Source of the DNA: Gaiellasilicea sp963745775
Lineage (GTDB): Bacteria > Actinomycetota > Thermoleophilia > Gaiellales > Gaiellaceae
Assembly (NCBI GenBank): GCA_963745775.1
Contig: CAVUYY010000012.1
Span: 62,001-126,000 of the forward strand
Direction of reading: 5' to 3'
DNA length: 64,000 nucleotides
Below, piece by piece: positions 17,984-25,957 of the stretch. Under the pieces are notes generated by a model. It had not been told where the DNA came from and ran no database searches. It worked only from the letters and a program-made list of their open reading frames with translations. Each line of letters starts with the position of its first letter. Within the stretch, counting starts at the first letter, position 1. Made by a program: the position numbers and the translations under genes.

Positions 17984-18845
17984 ATGAAGTCGGGCTTCGT
18001 CGCCGTCGCGGGCCGCCCGAACGTCGGCAAGTCGACGCTCGTGAACGCGCTCGTCGGCGAGAAGATCGCGATCACCTCGCCCGTTCCGAATACCACGCGA
18101 CGCCGGATCTACGGCGTCGCGAACGGCGAGGACTACCAGCTCGTGCTCGTCGACCTGCCCGGCTTCCAGAAGCCGATGGACAAGCTGACGGAGCGGATGC
18201 AGACGACCGTGGACACGTCCTTCGAGGACATCGACGTCGTCCTCTTCGTGCTCTCGGCCCGCGATCGAGATCGGCGGCGGCGACCGCTTCATCGCGCGGC
18301 GCGTCTACGCGCTCGGCGTCCCGGTGATCATTGCGCTGAACAAGGTGGACAACCTGAAGCCGAGCCACATCGTCACCGGGATGAAGGCGGGCGCGGCTCT
18401 CGGGGACTTCCACGCTCTCCATCCCGTGAGCGCGGTCACGAAGGACGGCGTCGACGAGCTGCGCGCCGATCTTCTCCACCTCCTGCCGGAGGGCCAGCCC
18501 TTCTTCGAGCGCGAGTCGGCGACGGATCAGACCGACACGGAGCGGATCGTGGAGCTGATCCGCGAGAAGGCGCTCCAGCTCACGCGCGACGAGGTTCCCC
18601 ACGCGGTCTCGGTGGAGCTCGACGAGCTCGAGGACCGGCATCTGCGGGCGTTCGTCCTGGTCGAAACGGAGTCGCAGAAGCAGATTCTCGTCGGCAAGAA
18701 GGGCGCCGTGATCCGCGAGATCGGCGTGCGCGCGAGGCCCGAGATCGAGCGACTGCTCGGCAAGAAGATCTTCCTCGAGCTCGTGGTCAAGGTGCGCCCG
18801 CGCTGGCGCCGCGAGGACGCCCAGCTCGACCGGCTGGGTTTGTAG
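17984..18845 (+). CDS. era: GTPase Era (one frameshift)
   Basis: About 286 residues; an essential GTPase that binds the 3' end of 16S rRNA during 30S assembly. G motifs: GRPNVGKST (G1), NTTRRRIYG (switch I), DLPGFQ in place of the usual DTPG (G3), NKVD (G4), and VSAVTKDGVDEL (G5). The C-terminal KH domain is shown by VETESQKQILVGKKGAVIREIG. A single-base indel near 18262 shifts the frame between FVLSAR and IGGGDRFIA. It sits last in the phoH-ybeY-dgkA-cdd-era unit, a common Gram-positive order. Confidence 0.94.
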
Positions 18846-18861
18846 CTATTCAGCGCTGTAG

Positions 18862-19296
18862 CTACTCGAGCTCGAGGCCCTCGTAGGCGAGCTCGAGCGT
18901 CTCGATCACGACCTCGTTGCCGCGCCCGTCCAGGCGGCTGGAGGAAAAGCGCGCCGGCCAGGCGTCCTGGAGCAGCCACCGGTGAACCGGCTTGCGGGCC
19001 TCGTCGAGGAGCACGATCGCCACGTTCCGCCGCTCGAGGGTTCCGTCCCTCGTCGCCTTGAACCAGTTCCAGAGGTCGGTGCGACCGGTCAGCCCCCGCT
19101 TGAGGACGACGTTCGCGTAGCTGATGCGGCCGGGCAGCTTGCGCGCGCCGCTGCTGGGATCGCTGCCCTCCCGATACTCGATCGTCTCGATTGTCGCGTC
19201 GGGAAGGTCGACCTCGCTGAAGGCTCCGACTTCGATCCCGTCGATCTCCACGACGAAGTTGAAGTTCGCGTAGGGGTTGTCACGCTGGATCGGCAC
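18862..19296 (-). CDS. Contractile-injection/T4 gp19-type tube protein
   Basis: A 144-residue protein of the phage tail region family (T4 gp19, Pvc1/Afp1-like inner tube). Typical blocks are NPYANFNFVVEIDGIEVGAFSEV near the start, then EYREGSDPSSGARKLPGR, VVLKRGLTGRTDLWNWF, VAIVLLDEARKPVHRWLL and the end NEVVIETLELAYEGLEL. Such proteins stack as hexamers inside a contractile sheath. The GTG start has GGAGG 9 bases upstream and overlaps the preceding gene by 17 bases. No sheath, baseplate, spike or AAA+ gene of an injection system is in this window, so it is an orphan here. Confidence 0.85.
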   Translation of the reverse strand: MPIQRDNPYANFNFVVEIDGIEVGAFSEVDLPDATIETIEYREGSDPSSGARKLPGRISYANVVLKRGLTGRTDLWNWFKATRDGTLERRNVAIVLLDEARKPVHRWLLQDAWPARFSSSRLDGRGNEVVIETLELAYEGLELE

Positions 19297-19690
19297 GGGT
19301 GGGAACCTCCCTCTCGATGGTGGCGAGATCGCGGTAGATCTCGAGGTCGTGGGTGACGCTGCCACGGCGCTGCTCTCCCGTGGCGGTTCGCCAGGCGATC
19401 GTCGCTTCGAGCACCGTCGGCTCCTCGCGCGCGAAGTAGGAGGCGCTGCGATCGAGGAAGACCTCGATCGACTTGCGCGGTGCGAGGAACTCGAGCCGTT
19501 CGAAGAGGGCGAGCCGGTGGTACTTGCGGGCTCCACCCAGGCCCGTGAACGCCCGCTTGAAGCGGATCCGCACTTCGTGTGCAGGCCGATCGCCGATGTT
19601 GGCGACGACGAGCAGAAGGAGGCCGCGGTCGAAGACGACGTCGAGGATCACTTCGGACTCGCAGCCGCAGTCGCTGCGCTTGTCGGGCAC
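19280..19690 (-). CDS. Unknown protein, beta-rich, next to tube protein
   Basis: A 136-residue protein I do not recognise. The first third (SEVILDVVFDRGLLLLVVANIGDRPAHEV) resembles the strands of an Ig-like or CARDB-type fold, with KYHRLALFERLEFLAPRKSIEVFLD following. There is no signal peptide and no membrane segment. GTG at 19690 is chosen because AGGAA lies 6 bases before it. It lies 17 bases after the metallopeptidase gene and overlaps the tube gene by 17 bases, so it is probably co-translated with the tube and may be a partner of it. That role is inference. Confidence 0.6.
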   Translation of the reverse strand: MPDKRSDCGCESEVILDVVFDRGLLLLVVANIGDRPAHEVRIRFKRAFTGLGGARKYHRLALFERLEFLAPRKSIEVFLDRSASYFAREEPTVLEATIAWRTATGEQRRGSVTHDLEIYRDLATIEREVPTRADPA

Positions 19691-19707
19691 GCCCAATTCC
19701 TTTCCGA

Positions 19708-20586
19708 CTAGATCTCGCCCTTGAAGGTGTCGCAGGCGGCCGGATCGCCGTTCTCGAAGCCCTTCTGGAACCACGCCATCCGCTGCTCCGAGGAGCCATG
19801 CGTCCAGCTTTCCGGATTGACCCCGCGGCCCGACTTCTGCTGGATCCGGTCGTCGCCGACGGCCGCGGCCGCGTTCAGCCCCTCCTCGACGTCGCCCGGC
19901 TCGAGCAGCCCTTCCTGGTTCGCCGAATGACCCCAGACGCCCGCGAGGCAGTCCGCCTGGAGCTCGAGCCTGATCGAGAGCTCGTTGGCGCCTTCCGGAT
20001 CCTCCTGCTGCTGCTGGCGGACGTCCGTGCTCACGCCGAGCACGTTCTGGACGTGATGGCCGAACTCGTGCGCGATCACGTACGCCTGCGCGAAGTCGCC
20101 GCGGGCAGCGAAGCGTTCCTGCAGCTCGCGGAAGAAGCCGAGATCGATGTAGACGCGCTTGTCCGCCGGGCAGTAGAACGGGCCGACCTCCGAGGTCGCG
20201 CCGCCGCAGCCGGTCTGGATCCCGCTCGTGAAGAGTCGCAGGGTTGTCGGCTCGTACGTCTGGTTCGCCTCCGCGAAGATCCGCTTCCACGTGTCCTGGA
20301 CGTCGGCGACGACGAACTGGACGAATTGCGCCTCGTCGTCGCTCGCGGGCGGCGCTCCGCCGCCTGCACCTGGGCCCGCAGGCGCCGCGGGGAGGTCGAT
20401 CGGGAGGCCCGTGCTCCCGCCGCCCCCGGGGAATCCGCCCGAGAGAAAGAGGACGACCAGCACGAGGATCAGGCCGAGCCCGCCCCCGCCGGCCTTGCCC
20501 ATCGGGATCCCTCCGAGGCTGCCGCGGCCACCGCTCCCGCGATAGTCCTCGACCTGGCCCGCGCCTGTTCCTCTCCGCCACTTCAT
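19708..20586 (-). CDS. Membrane-anchored neutral zinc metallopeptidase (YpfJ family)
   Basis: A 292-residue protein of the putative neutral zinc metallopeptidase family (PF04228 type). A basic N terminus is followed by one hydrophobic segment (LGLILVLVVLFLSGGFPG, residues 37-54), then a Gly/Pro/Ala linker and the catalytic domain outside. The zinc motif is VIAHEFGHHVQ, with the third ligand probably in LELQADCLAG. A conserved end, SWTHGSSEQRMAWFQKGF, also fits. An SD-like GGGAG precedes the ATG. It is the first gene of a three-gene minus-strand unit with the unknown 136-residue protein and the tube protein. Confidence 0.87.
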   Translation of the reverse strand: MKWRRGTGAGQVEDYRGSGGRGSLGGIPMGKAGGGGLGLILVLVVLFLSGGFPGGGGSTGLPIDLPAAPAGPGAGGGAPPASDDEAQFVQFVVADVQDTWKRIFAEANQTYEPTTLRLFTSGIQTGCGGATSEVGPFYCPADKRVYIDLGFFRELQERFAARGDFAQAYVIAHEFGHHVQNVLGVSTDVRQQQQEDPEGANELSIRLELQADCLAGVWGHSANQEGLLEPGDVEEGLNAAAAVGDDRIQQKSGRGVNPESWTHGSSEQRMAWFQKGFENGDPAACDTFKGEI

Positions 20587-20695
20587 CGTCCGCTCCCTGC
20601 CCGTGTGAGGCGGACGGTACTCCTAGCACCAGCAGGCGCCGCAAGCGACGACTCTCTAGAGAAGGCCAGGCGGCCGGACGAACAGGACAAGCGCC

Positions 20696-20701
20696 TACAC
20701 T
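20696..20701 (+). promoter_or_regulatory. Leaderless -10 element of deoC (TACACT)
   Basis: TACACT ends 6 bases before the deoC ATG; it is the same hexamer as before phoH. No Shine-Dalgarno sequence lies between it and the ATG. Confidence 0.55.
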
Positions 20702-20707
20702 GGCGGC

Positions 20708-21647
20708 ATGGCTCAGGCACCCGCCCTGCCACGTGGATTCGAGCTCCCGCTCGAGCCCCGGCTCCCCCGAATCGGCTCGATCGACGCGGTCGCGCTCGAG
20801 GAGCGGGCCGCGACCCTCGCCAAGCGGTCGATCAAGAAGGAGTCGAAGCTCCAGGCCTTCGAGCTCGCGGTCCGGATGATGGACCTGACGACGCTCGAGG
20901 GCGCGGACACGCCGGGCAAGGTCGCCGCGCTCTGCTCGAAGGCCGTGCGGCCGGACCCGGTGGACAGCTCAATCCCGTCCGTCGCCGCCGTGTGCGTCTA
21001 CCCGAACCTCGTCCCGACCGCCGTCGCCCGCCTTCGGGGCACGAGCGTCCGCGTCGCTTCCGTCGCGACCGCCTTCCCGTCCGGGCAATCCCCGCTCGAG
21101 ATCAAGCTCGCCGAGGTGCGACAGGTCGTGGAGTGGGGCGCGGACGAGGTCGACATGGTGATCGACCGCGGCGCTTTCCTCTCCGGCCGCTACGCCAAGG
21201 TCTACGACGAGATCGTCAAGGTCAAGGAGGCCTGCGGCGAGGCGCATCTCAAGGTGATCCTGGAGACGGGCGAGCTCGGCACCTACGACAACGTCCGCCG
21301 CGCCTCGCTCCTCGCCATGGCCGCCGGCGCAGACTTCATCAAGACCTCGTCCGGGAAGATCCCGCTCGCCGCGACCCTGCCCGGTGACGCTCTGCATGCT
21401 CGAGGCGATCCGCGACGTCCACGACGAGACCGGCCGCGTCGTCGGGATGAAGCCCGCGGGCGGGATCCGCACCGCGAAGCAGGCCGTCCAGCACCTCGTC
21501 GTCCTCCACGAGACGCTCGGCCTCCGCTGGCTGACGCCCGACCTCTACCGCTTCGGCGCCTCCTCGCTCCTGAACGACGTCCTCCTCCAGATCCGCAAGC
21601 AGAAGACCGGCCAGTACCAGTCCCCCGACTACTTCACCTTGGACTGA
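20708..21647 (+). CDS. deoC: Deoxyribose-phosphate aldolase (one frameshift)
   Basis: About 312 residues; a class I aldolase splitting 2-deoxyribose 5-phosphate into glyceraldehyde 3-phosphate and acetaldehyde. The TIM barrel shows VCVYPNLVPTA, VATAFPSGQSPLEIKLAE, GADEVDMVIDRGAFL, KVILETGELG and, with the Schiff-base lysine, ADFIKTSSGK; VGMKPAGGIRTAKQA carries the second lysine. An indel near 21383 splits the reading between ATLP and VTLCMLEAI. The long N-terminal extension (residues 1-60) is seen in actinobacterial DeoC. The following aldehyde dehydrogenases may oxidise the acetaldehyde produced. Confidence 0.93.
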
Positions 21648-21660
21648 GGATGGGCGACTG

Positions 21661-23139
21661 ATGGCCGTCGAGAAACGCAAGCCGCTCACCCCGGCTCTGA
21701 CGGAATGGGACTACGCGCCCGCGCCGGAGGCCCGCGAGATCGTCACGCTCGAGAAGCGCTACGGGCTCTTCATCGGCGGCGAGCTCGTGGCGCCGAAGTC
21801 GAAGGAATGGCAGCCGACGATCTCGCCGGCGACGGAGGAGAAGCTCGCGGAGGTCGCCTACGCCGGCGAGGCCGACGTCACTCGGGCCGTGAAGGCCGCC
21901 CGCGCGGCCTACGAGAACGGCTGGTCCGGGCTCGCCCCGGCCGAGCGCGCGAAGTACCTGTTCCGGATCGCGCGGATCATCCAGGAGCGCTCGCGCGAGC
22001 TCGCCGTGCTCGAGAGCCTCGACGGCGGCAAGCCGATCAAGGAGTCGCGCGACGTCGACGTCCCGCTCGCGGCAGCGCACTTCTTCTACTACGCGGGCTG
22101 GGCCGACAAGCTCGAGTACGCGTTCCCGAACCGGCGCCCGCGGCCGCTCGGCGTCGCCGGCCAGATCATCCCCTGGAACTTCCCGCTCCTGATGCTCGCG
22201 TGGAAGATCGCGCCGGCGCTCGCGGCCGGGAACACCGTCGTCCTGAAGCCGGCCGAGACGACGCCGCTCTCGGCCCTCCTCTTCGCGGACATCTGCCGCC
22301 AGGCCGAGCTGCCCGCAGGAGTCGTCAACATCGTCACCGGCGACGGCCGCGCCGGCGCCGCGCTCGTCAAGCAGGACGACGTGGACAAGATCGCGTTCAC
22401 CGGCTCGACCGAGGTCGGCAAGGCGATCCAGCGCGAGCTCGCCGGCACCGACACGAAGCTGACGCTCGAGCTCGGCGGCAAGGCCGCGAACATCGTCTTC
22501 GACGACTGCGCGCTCGACCAGGCCGTCGAGGGGATCGTCAACGGGATCTACTTCAACCAGGGCCACGTCTGCTGCGCCGGCTCGCGCCTGCTCGTCCAGG
22601 AGTCGATCTACGAGCAGACCGTCGCGAAGCTGAAGCGCCGCCTCGAGACGCTCCGGCTCGGCGACCCGCTCGACAAGAACACCGACATCGGCGCGATCAA
22701 CTCGAAGATGCAGCTCGACCGGATCACGGAGCTCGTCCAGTCGGGGAAGGACGAGGGCGCCGAGATCTTCCAGCCCGCCTGTCGCCTACCCGAGAAGGGC
22801 TACTGGTTCGCGCCGACGGTCTTCACGAACGTCGCCCAGAGCTACCGGATCGCCCAGGAGGAGATCTTCGGCCCCGTGCTCAGCGTGCTCACCTTCCGCA
22901 CGCCCGAGGAGGCGGTCGAGAAGGCGAACAACACGGCCTACGGGCTCTCGGCCGGCGTCTGGACGGAGAAGGGCTCGCGGATCCTCTGGATGGCCGAGCG
23001 GTTGCGGGCGGGCGTCGTCTGGGCGAACACGTTCAACCGCTTCGATCCCGCGTCGCCGTTCGGCGGCTACAAGGAGTCCGGCTTCGGCCGCGAGGGCGGG
23101 CGGCACGGGCTCGAGCCGTATCTGAGGTTCGACGCGTGA
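21661..23139 (+). CDS. NAD(P)-dependent aldehyde dehydrogenase
   Basis: A 492-residue aldehyde dehydrogenase with all catalytic elements: the Asn in IIPWNFPLLMLAWK, the cofactor loop FTGSTEVGKAIQ, the general-base Glu in LTLELGGKAANIV, the nucleophile Cys in NQGHVCCAGSR, and EEIFGPVLSVLTF near the C terminus. It lies 14 bases after deoC, so oxidation of acetaldehyde from deoxyribose breakdown is a reasonable but unproven role. Its stop overlaps the start of a 28-codon reading frame. Confidence 0.94.
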   Translation: MAVEKRKPLTPALTEWDYAPAPEAREIVTLEKRYGLFIGGELVAPKSKEWQPTISPATEEKLAEVAYAGEADVTRAVKAARAAYENGWSGLAPAERAKYLFRIARIIQERSRELAVLESLDGGKPIKESRDVDVPLAAAHFFYYAGWADKLEYAFPNRRPRPLGVAGQIIPWNFPLLMLAWKIAPALAAGNTVVLKPAETTPLSALLFADICRQAELPAGVVNIVTGDGRAGAALVKQDDVDKIAFTGSTEVGKAIQRELAGTDTKLTLELGGKAANIVFDDCALDQAVEGIVNGIYFNQGHVCCAGSRLLVQESIYEQTVAKLKRRLETLRLGDPLDKNTDIGAINSKMQLDRITELVQSGKDEGAEIFQPACRLPEKGYWFAPTVFTNVAQSYRIAQEEIFGPVLSVLTFRTPEEAVEKANNTAYGLSAGVWTEKGSRILWMAERLRAGVVWANTFNRFDPASPFGGYKESGFGREGGRHGLEPYLRFDA

Positions 23140-23222
23140 AGCGCTGGCGCTTGCCGCTCCTGCTCGTCGCCGGCGCGATCGCGCTCGTCGCCTCCGATCG
23201 TCGCTTCGGGAGCTCGACATGA
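23136..23222 (+). CDS. 28-residue single-span membrane microprotein
   Basis: A short frame GTG...TGA lies between the two aldehyde dehydrogenase genes and overlaps each by 4 bases (GTGA at its start, ATGA at its end). This is the arrangement of a translationally coupled gene. The peptide has a basic start (MKRWRLP), one hydrophobic segment of 13-14 residues (LLLVAGAIALVAS) and a polar tail (DRRFGSST). No homologue is known to me. It could be a chance frame filling the gap, but the double overlap makes a real product plausible. Confidence 0.45.
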   Translation: MKRWRLPLLLVAGAIALVASDRRFGSST

Positions 23223-24019
23223 GCAAGCGGTTGCCTGTGAGAAAGACCTACAAGCTCTTCGTCGGCGGCGCGTTCCCGCGCTCGGAGTCCGGCCGGACCT
23301 ACGAGGCTCAGGACGAGAACATCGCGCGCGCCTCGCGCAAGGACGCGCGCGATGCCGTGGTGGCGGCACGGAAGGCACAGCCCGGCTGGGCCGCCGCGAC
23401 CGCCTACAACCGCGGCCAGGTGCTCTACCGGATCGCGGAGATGATGGAGGCGCGCACCGCGGAGCTCGCCGCGGCCTGCTCGGGCAAGCCGGAGGTCGCC
23501 GCGGCGATCGACCGCGTGGTCTGGTACGCGGGCTGGGCCGACAAGCTCGCGCAGGTGCTCGGCTCCGCGAACCCGGTCGCCGGCCCGTACTTCAACTTCA
23601 CCGTGCCGGAGGCGACCGGCGTCGTCGCGATCCTCGCGCCCGACGAGCCCGCGCTCGGCGGCCTCGTCTCGCGGCTCGCGCCGGCGATCGTGGGCGGCAA
23701 CGCGGCCGTCGTGATCGCGTCCGAGACGCATCCCGTCGCGGCGATCGAGCTCGCCGAGGCGATCGCCACCTCGGACGTCCCCGGCGGCGTCGTCAACATC
23801 CTCACCGGCTACCGCGAGGAGCTGGCGCCGATCCTCGCCGGCCACATGGACGTGAACGCGATCGACGTCACCGGCTCGAACGGACAGTCGGCAGAGCTCG
23901 AGCGGCTCGCCGCCGACAACGTCAAGCGCGTCGTCCACGGCTCGGCCGACGAGCAGAGCCCCTGGGCGATCGCGAGCTTCCTCGAGCTCAAGACGATCTG
24001 GCATCCGATCGGTCAATAG
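23219..24019 (+). CDS. Half-length aldehyde dehydrogenase-like protein without catalytic Cys domain
   Basis: A 266-residue protein matching only the N-terminal NAD-binding half of aldehyde dehydrogenases (YKLFVGGAFPRSESGRTY, VVWYAGWADKLAQVL, AIVGGNAAVVIASETHP, VVNILTG). The stretch equivalent to the FTGS loop reads IDVTGSNGQSAELE, and the protein ends FLELKTIWHPIGQ before the region holding the nucleophile Cys. The NPWNFP-type Asn block is replaced by LAPDEPALGG. It appears intact, not truncated by a frameshift, so it may be a regulatory or structural partner of the full-length enzyme upstream, with which it is coupled through the microprotein. Confidence 0.8.
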   Translation: MSKRLPVRKTYKLFVGGAFPRSESGRTYEAQDENIARASRKDARDAVVAARKAQPGWAAATAYNRGQVLYRIAEMMEARTAELAAACSGKPEVAAAIDRVVWYAGWADKLAQVLGSANPVAGPYFNFTVPEATGVVAILAPDEPALGGLVSRLAPAIVGGNAAVVIASETHPVAAIELAEAIATSDVPGGVVNILTGYREELAPILAGHMDVNAIDVTGSNGQSAELERLAADNVKRVVHGSADEQSPWAIASFLELKTIWHPIGQ

Positions 24020-24027
24020 CCCTCCGG

Positions 24028-24033
24028 TAGACT
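24028..24033 (+). promoter_or_regulatory. Leaderless -10 element (TAGACT)
   Basis: TAGACT ends 8 bases before the GTG at 24042 and is the same hexamer as before polA. No Shine-Dalgarno sequence precedes the GTG. Confidence 0.5.
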
Positions 24034-24041
24034 CGCGCCGC

Positions 24042-24557
24042 GTGACGCCCTCGAGACGTCTGAGCCAAGCGATCTCCGAAGGCGACGGGATCTCGCTGAT
24101 CGTCCCGGTCGAGCAACCGGACGCTGCGCGGGCAGCCGAGTCCGACGGCGCCGAAGCGCTTCTGGCCCGCGGCTCGGCGATCGCGGCGATCCGCGAGGCG
24201 ACGTCGCTTCCGGTCGTGTCGTATCTCGAGGCCGAGCTGCCTCAGGGCGACGCCTGCATCGTGGGCGCCGACGCCGACTGGGAGCACCTCCACGCGGTGG
24301 ACGTCGAGATCGTCGTCCGCGTCGAGCAGGAGGACGAGCTCGAGGAGGCGCTCGAGCGCCACGATCCCGAGATCTTCGTCCTCGCCGGCGGTGAGGACGG
24401 CGAGCGGCTCGAGCGCGTGCTCAGCCTGCTCTCGGACGTCCCGGCCGGCAAGCTCGCGATCGCCGAGCTCCCGGACGTGACGCGCGAGGAGATCGAAGAG
24501 CTCGAGCGGGCCGGGTGCGACGCGATTCTCGTCGGTGGGTCTGGCTCGGCGCGTTAG
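24042..24557 (+). CDS. Small TIM-barrel-like protein resembling the end of indole-3-glycerol-phosphate synthase
   Basis: A 171-residue soluble acidic protein that I cannot name with certainty. The alternation of strands and helices (IREATSLPVVSYLEAE, DACIVGAD, VDVEIVVRVEQEDELEEALE, PEIFVLAGG, KLAIAELPDVTREEIEELERAGCDAILVGG) looks like part of a phosphate-binding beta/alpha barrel such as TrpC, the last block resembling its phosphate site. It is too short for a full barrel and lacks obvious catalytic lysines. It overlaps the following glycosyltransferase gene by 23 bases. Confidence 0.5.
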   Translation: MTPSRRLSQAISEGDGISLIVPVEQPDAARAAESDGAEALLARGSAIAAIREATSLPVVSYLEAELPQGDACIVGADADWEHLHAVDVEIVVRVEQEDELEEALERHDPEIFVLAGGEDGERLERVLSLLSDVPAGKLAIAELPDVTREEIEELERAGCDAILVGGSGSAR

Positions 24558-25948
24558 CCGCGGAGAGTGGCTCGGTCTCGCGGCGCTGCTCGCGCTCGCC
24601 GCCTCGCTCCGGATCCCGGGCCTGCGCTACGGGCTCCCGTTTCCGCTCCTCAACGCCGACGAGGAATCGATCGTGCCGCGCGCGTGGGAGCTCGTCCACG
24701 GCGGCGGGCTCGACCCGGGGTGGTACGACTATCCGAGCCTCCTGTTCCTGCTCCTCGCCCCATTCCAGGCGTTTGCGGACGCGCCGTCGTACGGAGCGGG
24801 AAGAGGCGTCGCGGCAGGGCTCGGGCTCATCGGCGTCGCGGCGGCCTGGTGGCTCGGTCGCGCCTCCTACGGCTCGCTCGCCGGGCTCGTCGCCGGTGCG
24901 GCGGTTGCCGTAGCCACGGTCCACGTCGCGTACTCGCACGTCGCGGTGACCGACGTCCTGCTGACGGCGCTCGTCACCATCTCGCTCGCTCTGGCCGTTC
25001 AGGGGCGGTTGGAGTGGGCGGGAGCCGCAGCGGGGCTCGCGGCGTCGGCGAAGTATCCGGGAGTCTTCCTGGCGGCACCCCTCCTCGCGGTCGGGTGGGG
25101 ACAATGGCGCCGGCTCGCGATCGGCGCCGGGGTTGCGGCGCTCGCCTTCGTGCTCACGAGCCCGTTCGTCGTCTGGCATGCCGGCGCCGCGTGGGAGGAC
25201 ATCTCGCGCGTTCAGCGACTGGCGGCCGAGGGCTGGCTCGGGTTCGAGCACGACCATCCGACGCCGCTCGCCTTCCTCGACCGGCTCTGGGAGAGCCTCG
25301 GCCCGGCGCTCGCTCGTCGCGCTCGCCGGGCTCGCGCTCGCCGGACGGAGCGCTTGTGTTGAAACACCACAAGCTCTCCGCGCACCGCGCAGACGTCGTG
25401 CTCGTGAGCTTCGCCGCTCGTCTACTTCGCCTACCTGCTCACCCTCGACGCGCACTTCGACCGCTACGTGCTCCCGCTCGTGCCCGTGCTCGGCGCCCTC
25501 GCCGGACGCGCTGCGTCCGCTCGCCGTCGCCACGCTCGCGCTCCTGCTCGTCCCGCTCGCCTGGTCGATCGGCGACGTCCGCGAGCTGAGAGGCACCGAT
25601 ACGCGCCTCGTCGCCCACGACTGGATCGAGGCGAACGTCCCACGCTCCGCGACCGTCGCGGTCGATCCTTCGACCGCGCCCGTCGCCGCGGCACGCGTCG
25701 TTCGGCTCGAGCTCCCAGGGCCTGGCCGCCCGGCCGATCCCGAGCGCGACGTCGCCCGGCTGCGCTCGCTCGGCGTCGACTACGTGCTCGTCACCGGAGC
25801 CGTGGCCGACCGGGTGAGCGCGGCGAGGGAGCGCTACCCACAGGAAGCGCGTTTCTACGACGAGCTCGACGCCGGCGCGGAGAGGCTCCTGCGCGTCGAC
25901 CCGGGCGGTGAGCTCGCGGGGCCCTGGGTGGCCGTGTACCGCCTGTAA
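24535..25948 (+). CDS. GT-C family (PMT/ArnT-like) membrane glycosyltransferase (several frameshifts)
   Basis: About 470 residues of a polytopic membrane glycosyltransferase using a polyprenyl-phosphate sugar donor. The first loop carries the acidic pair expected in GT-C enzymes (FPLLNADEESIVPRAWELV), followed by PGWYDYPSLLFLLLAPFQA and about ten hydrophobic segments (LAGLVAGAAVAVATVHVAYSH, then AAGLAASAKYPGVFLAAPLL). The frame breaks near 25310, 25370-25430 and 25500; the continuation runs HFDRYVLPLVPVLGALAGR and then an external C-terminal domain (LRGTDTRLVAHDWIEANVP to GPWVAVYRL). The acceptor is unknown. The final TAA lies within the -10 element of the next gene. Confidence 0.75.
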
Positions 25949-25951
25949 CCT
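25946..25951 (+). promoter_or_regulatory. -10 element overlapping a stop codon (TAACCT)
   Basis: TAACCT ends 6 bases before the ATG at 25958; its first three bases are the stop of the glycosyltransferase gene. This repeats the comEC/holA arrangement exactly, including the hexamer and the spacing. Confidence 0.5.
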
Positions 25952-25957
25952 GGACGA

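Noticed and set aside
18862..19690. Prophage remnant
   Set aside because: Only a tube-type protein is present; there is no integrase, capsid, terminase, lysis gene or attachment repeat, and the flanks are ordinary chromosomal genes.
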